From: Bacteroides mediterraneensis
Lineage (GTDB): Bacteria > Bacteroidota > Bacteroidia > Bacteroidales > Bacteroidaceae
NCBI RefSeq assembly: GCF_025993685.1
Contig: NZ_DAJPEN010000001.1
Span: forward strand, 1,364,001 to 1,428,000
Direction: 5' to 3'
Length of the DNA stretch: 64,000 nt
Under the pieces are notes generated by a model that did no database searches, had not been told where the DNA came from, and saw nothing but the letters and a program-made list of their open reading frames with translations. Below, piece after piece: positions 60,674 to 64,000 of the stretch (position 1 is its first letter; each line of letters opens with the position of its first letter). The translations under genes and the position numbers were made by a program.

Positions 60674-63151
60674 TTATTTATGTTGTTGGTTCTTTTTTCC
60701 TTTTGCTTCATATCCATATCCATATCCATATCCATATCCGTATCCATATCCTTTCCCATAACCATATTTCTTACCATATCCATATCCGTAACTATTCTTA
60801 CGCTTACTCATATCAATACCATTGATGACGGTAGCCAGTTTCGGGAACTTATGTTCGTTTTTCAATACATTGATGTATTCGTAACCGGCTTTGGGTGTGA
60901 CATCGGCACGGCAGACATAGACGCACATATCGGCTACACGGCCAATGATGGCGGTATCGGTCACCATACCAATTGGAGCAGTATCCAAAATTACGTAATC
61001 GTAACGGGATTTCAGCTGGTCGATGGCGTGTACCAAGACATCGCGGGCTACCAGTTCGGTCGGGTTAGGAGGTACGGGTCCACCAGGCAGGATATCCAGA
61101 TTCGGGCTGATGTCGGAACGCTGAATCATGTCGAACAGGTTCACATTGTCGGGGTCGCTCAGGTAGTTGGTGATACCTTCGGCGCGGCGGCTCAGGTTGA
61201 ACACCTTGTTCAAACCGGGCTTGCGGATATCCATACCGACCACAATCACTTTCTTGCCCAGGAAGGCGAGGCTGACTGCCGTATTACCTGCCACAAAAGA
61301 TTTTCCTTCCCCCGGCTGGGTAGAGGAGAAGAGAATGACCTTGTCGTCTTTACCCAGCATAAAGAGCAGATTGGTACGCAGGCCGCGGAAGGTCTCTTCC
61401 ATAATGTCGTTCTTGTTTTCGTGAATCACAATGGCACCTTTTTCGGGAGTGGCGCATTTGGGCAATTCGGCCAGAATGCCTACGGTGGTGATGCGTTCCA
61501 CATCCTCACGGTTCTCAATCTTGTATTTCAATAAGTCGCGGAGGTACACAAAACCTACCGGGATGGCAAGGCCGAACACAAGGGCAGCTAACGCAATCAT
61601 TTGTTTTTGGGGTGAAACAGGAGATTTATCCGGCAAGGCTTCTTCAATGATACGGCCATTAGTCGCGGTAGCTGCCAAGGTGATGGCATTTTCTTCCCGT
61701 TTCTGCAGCAGCATGATATAAAGCTGGGCCTTGATTTCCTGCTGGCGGGCAATGCTCAGAAATTCCTTTTCCTGCTGGGGCGCACTGCTGATGCGGCCCT
61801 CATACTTCCGTGCTTGGCGTTCCAAATCGGCCTTCGTGATTTGAAGTCCTTTCAAGACGCTGGCTACGGTGGTCTGCACATTGTGGCGGGTAGCTTCAAT
61901 GCCGGTGTTCATATTTACCACTGCCGGATTGGTTTCGGAAGAGGTGAGCAACAGGCGTTTGCGCTCAATCAGCATGGAGTTGTATTGGTCAATTAGTTTA
62001 CTTAAATCCTGATCCTGTAAACCTACGTTGGCAGGAATCACTTCGTGGGCATTAGCCGGATTATTGATATATTCGCGCAGAAATTCTACCAGCCGGATTT
62101 GCGTCTGATTTTCAATCCGCATTTGTTCGTACTTCGAGTTTTCTTCCAAGGCCAGTTTGGCATCGCTGGTCAAATCGGTCAAGCCGGATTTTTGTTTAAA
62201 GTCGGCCAGCTGGGTTTCGGTAGTTCCCAATTCCTGATTGATAATCTGGATGCGGTCTTCAATAAATTCTGCCGACTTCATGGCAACCTCATTCTTTTCA
62301 TCATTGGCGTCTTGGTTGTAGAAGGCCACCAGGCAGTTGATAAAATCGATGGCGCGTTGGCGACTCGTGTTTTTTACGGCTATCTGGGCAATGGTGGTTG
62401 TTTTTGAGGTAGATTCTACGTTTAGCATCTCTCCGTATGCCTTGGCTACGGCGGTAGGAGAGTTTATTGCTGTAATTAATTTAATTTCGCCATCGTTATC
62501 TTTTCGCCATTCAGTCAACAGAGAATCTTTTGTTGTTACACTAATTACACCGACTGGGGTTGGGAAGACGACCGGCAGTTTGTCGAAACTCTTCTCAATT
62601 TCCTCTTTTTCTTCATTGAGTATGTATTCTGCTTTGGCATTCAGTCGATTGTCGGGGGTATAGGTAAGATGTAGTTTAATTCCTCCTTCCAGTTTGTCAG
62701 CTTCTTCAGGTGACATATACACTTCTAATGGTGAAGTTTTGTAGAGAGGCGCATTATAGCCAAAAAAGCGTTTTTCACCGGTGGAAATATACAGCCCCAG
62801 ATGGGTGACTACTTTCTTAATTAGGGTGCGTGATTTCATGATTTCCACTTCGTTGTCGAAGTTATTACTCATGGAAAAGCCGCCCATGCTCTGTAGGGCT
62901 TCCAAGGCATCACCTGCTGCTCCTATTGAGCGGTTGCGGGAATCTTCTTCCTTAATCAGCACGCTGGCGGTTACATTATACACCGGAGCCTGATAGCGCA
63001 GGTACACAAAGGCCAGCACCATGCAGGCTATCACACTGACTACGAACCAGGGCCAGTAGGCCAGGTATTTGAAAATAAGTTCGTAAAGGTTGAAAGGCTT
63101 TTCTTCCGGGTTCTCCGGAGTGAGATTATGGGAGGTTGTTTGTTCAGTCAT
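60674..63151 (-). CDS. wzc: Wzc-type polysaccharide co-polymerase tyrosine autokinase
   Basis: Inner-membrane chain-length regulator and tyrosine kinase of capsule export, 825 residues. A Wzz domain starts at about 25 (YLAYWPWFVVSVIACMVLA is the first membrane helix), then coiled-coil helices (260-470) and a second helix (about 530, MIALAALVFGLAIPVG). The BY-kinase follows with Walker A STQPGEGKSF near 605-614, Walker A' VIVVGMDIRKPG and Walker B YDYVILDTAPIG. The Tyr cluster at the C-terminus holds 12 tyrosines in a Gly-Tyr tail encoded partly by a 7-unit hexanucleotide repeat. Phosphorylation of that tail normally tunes polymerisation. Confidence 0.95.
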   Translation of the reverse strand: MTEQTTSHNLTPENPEEKPFNLYELIFKYLAYWPWFVVSVIACMVLAFVYLRYQAPVYNVTASVLIKEEDSRNRSIGAAGDALEALQSMGGFSMSNNFDNEVEIMKSRTLIKKVVTHLGLYISTGEKRFFGYNAPLYKTSPLEVYMSPEEADKLEGGIKLHLTYTPDNRLNAKAEYILNEEKEEIEKSFDKLPVVFPTPVGVISVTTKDSLLTEWRKDNDGEIKLITAINSPTAVAKAYGEMLNVESTSKTTTIAQIAVKNTSRQRAIDFINCLVAFYNQDANDEKNEVAMKSAEFIEDRIQIINQELGTTETQLADFKQKSGLTDLTSDAKLALEENSKYEQMRIENQTQIRLVEFLREYINNPANAHEVIPANVGLQDQDLSKLIDQYNSMLIERKRLLLTSSETNPAVVNMNTGIEATRHNVQTTVASVLKGLQITKADLERQARKYEGRISSAPQQEKEFLSIARQQEIKAQLYIMLLQKREENAITLAATATNGRIIEEALPDKSPVSPQKQMIALAALVFGLAIPVGFVYLRDLLKYKIENREDVERITTVGILAELPKCATPEKGAIVIHENKNDIMEETFRGLRTNLLFMLGKDDKVILFSSTQPGEGKSFVAGNTAVSLAFLGKKVIVVGMDIRKPGLNKVFNLSRRAEGITNYLSDPDNVNLFDMIQRSDISPNLDILPGGPVPPNPTELVARDVLVHAIDQLKSRYDYVILDTAPIGMVTDTAIIGRVADMCVYVCRADVTPKAGYEYINVLKNEHKFPKLATVINGIDMSKRKNSYGYGYGKKYGYGKGYGYGYGYGYGYGYEAKGKKNQQHK
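60710..60751 (-). repeat. seven tandem hexanucleotide units encoding Tyr-Gly in Wzc tail
   Basis: Seven 6-base units (six of seven identical in the Tyr codon, TAT; one TAC) encode (Tyr-Gly)n at the end of Wzc. Gain or loss of units by slippage would keep the frame and alter the number of tyrosines. Confidence 0.9.
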
Positions 63152-63184
63152 AACAGAAATTTCTATAAGAAGTTTGAGAATGGG

Positions 63185-63982
63185 TTAGCGGAGAATATTA
63201 ACAATCAAGCTGGCAATGGACACCAGAATGGAAGTGGCCGAAATCACCGTGGTGGTGGTGTTACCGATGTCGGAGTTCTTGGCCTTGGTCTTGTTCGGAG
63301 TGACATAGAGAATGTCGTTCTGCCGCAGGTAGAAGTAGGGCGACAGCACCAGGTCGCTCTTCGTCAGGTCGAGTTCCTTGATTTCGCGCTTGCCGTCGGC
63401 ATCCTCGCGAATCAGCTTCACATTGGTACGCACGCCATACACGGTCATGTCGCCCGCCATGGCCAGGGCTTCCAGCACGTTCACCTTTTCGTTGCTCACG
63501 GTGAAGGTACCCGGATGGGACACTTCACCCAGCACGGAAATCTTGTAGTTGGCCATACGCACCGTCACGATGGGGGCCTCTTTCAAGTAAGAAGTCAGTC
63601 TCTCGCGAATCAGGTCTTCCGCCTGGTTCTTGGTGAGTCCGCCCACCTTCAGACGTCCCAGCACGGGGAAGTCGATTTCACCCTTGTTGTTCACCAGATA
63701 CTGCTGGAGGGTAGGCTGGGTGGTGGTATTGATGTTGGTAAGCGCCGCGTTCAGCGGGGTCTGCACCGTCAGGTTGAACGGAGCGGATGCCTGCGGGTCG
63801 GTGGTGTTGATGGTAATGCTCAACAGGTCCTTGGGCATGATCTTGGCATCGTAGAGCGGAATCTCTTTTCCGTAGTTGTTTACCACTTCAGGGTCTTGCA
63901 GATAGGGCACTTTCTTGTAGGAAGTGCAACCGGCTGTCAGGGTCAAGGCCACTGCCAGGCAGGCAATTTTGTGTAATCTCAT
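63185..63982 (-). CDS. wza: Wza-type outer-membrane polysaccharide export lipoprotein
   Basis: Outer-membrane export channel subunit, 265 residues. The signal ends with the lipobox LTAGC, then comes the polysaccharide export domain (SYKKVPYLQDPEVVNNYG and IMPKDLLSITINTTDP, the conserved D-x-L block, and GEIDFPVLGRLKVGGLT). A single SLBB domain follows (KISVLGEVSHPGTFTVS, NVLEALAMAGDMTVYG). A C-terminal hydrophobic helix (ISATSILVSIASLIVNIL) probably crosses the outer membrane. It is shorter than E. coli Wza (about 380) but typical for Bacteroides. It is the first gene of the capsule operon in this window; the operon's promoter lies outside. Confidence 0.93.
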   Translation of the reverse strand: MRLHKIACLAVALTLTAGCTSYKKVPYLQDPEVVNNYGKEIPLYDAKIMPKDLLSITINTTDPQASAPFNLTVQTPLNAALTNINTTTQPTLQQYLVNNKGEIDFPVLGRLKVGGLTKNQAEDLIRERLTSYLKEAPIVTVRMANYKISVLGEVSHPGTFTVSNEKVNVLEALAMAGDMTVYGVRTNVKLIREDADGKREIKELDLTKSDLVLSPYFYLRQNDILYVTPNKTKAKNSDIGNTTTTVISATSILVSIASLIVNILR

Positions 63983-64000
63983 ATTCGCTTGTGTAACTAA

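Noticed and set aside
60710..60797. Tandem repeats mistaken for a CRISPR-like array
   Set aside because: Units are 6 bases with no spacers and lie inside wzc coding sequence.
60653..61534. Long plus-strand open frame (293 codons) opposite wzc
   Set aside because: It is antisense to the conserved kinase domain of wzc and starts in the Tyr-Gly repeat; its low-complexity composition comes from that repeat.
63983..64000. Invertible promoter upstream of the capsule operon
   Set aside because: Only 18 bases before wza are in the window, with no inverted repeat to judge; none was seen elsewhere in front of the operon.

Overview
The window looks like a chromosomal segment of a gut Bacteroidales (Bacteroides/Phocaeicola). 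The signs are Bacteroides-type -7 boxes (TAnnTTTG) in front of several genes, a fused fucokinase/GDP-fucose pyrophosphorylase (Fkp), a Wzi-type capsule porin, lipobox lipoproteins, a LolA-like carrier, and an FtsK with a charged linker. No tRNA, rRNA or CRISPR array was seen. Species cannot be fixed without a search.

Layout. (1) 1-7.7 kb is housekeeping: two L,D-transpeptidases, lolA-like and ftsK on the minus strand, then DUF5063, a 3'-5' exonuclease and an RlmI-like rRNA methyltransferase on the plus strand, closed by a strong bidirectional terminator. (2) 7.8-19 kb is the first capsule block, all minus: HAD phosphatase, initiating sugar-phosphate transferase, lipoprotein, Wzi, ugd copy 1, fkp, fucose/rhamnose mutarotase, fcl and gmd. 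It makes GDP-L-fucose both by salvage and de novo. (3) 19-39.8 kb is a mosaic accessory island. It holds a contractile-tail sheath gene with a broken tail-tube gene, a patatin phospholipase, a 269-residue unknown protein present in one whole and two broken copies, a phospholipase B-like Ntn hydrolase, a TOPRIM-like pseudogene, and a glycyl radical enzyme operon of unknown substrate. It also holds a fused chagasin/cystatin-like inhibitor, a deaminase-like toxin candidate, and a lectin/nucleotidase unit bounded by IS982 ends. IS66, IS982 and IS21 relics are scattered through it, and IS66-type termini sit close behind several genes. (4) 39.8-64 kb is one long minus-strand capsule operon, read from wza (63982) to ugd copy 2 (39833): wza, wzc, wzx, wzy, glycosyl- and acyltransferases, pyruvyltransferase, rfbACDB (dTDP-rhamnose), UDP-glucuronate epimerase and ugd.

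How it works together. Capsule block 2 supplies the initiating transferase, the fucose donor and the surface assembly protein. Block 4 supplies rhamnose and uronic-acid donors, the repeat-unit transferases, flippase, polymerase and export machinery. The two ugd genes are direct repeats about 27 kb apart with a near-identical internal tract that suggests gene conversion; they bracket the fucose genes and the island.

Most notable candidates: (a) the island's cluster of enzymes and toxin-like proteins that lack signal peptides, beside contractile-injection relics (possible orphan effectors); (b) the two-domain I42 + cystatin-like cysteine-protease inhibitor; (c) the glycyl radical enzyme with Trp next to both catalytic residues. 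Functions for these are inferred from motifs read by eye, not from searches.
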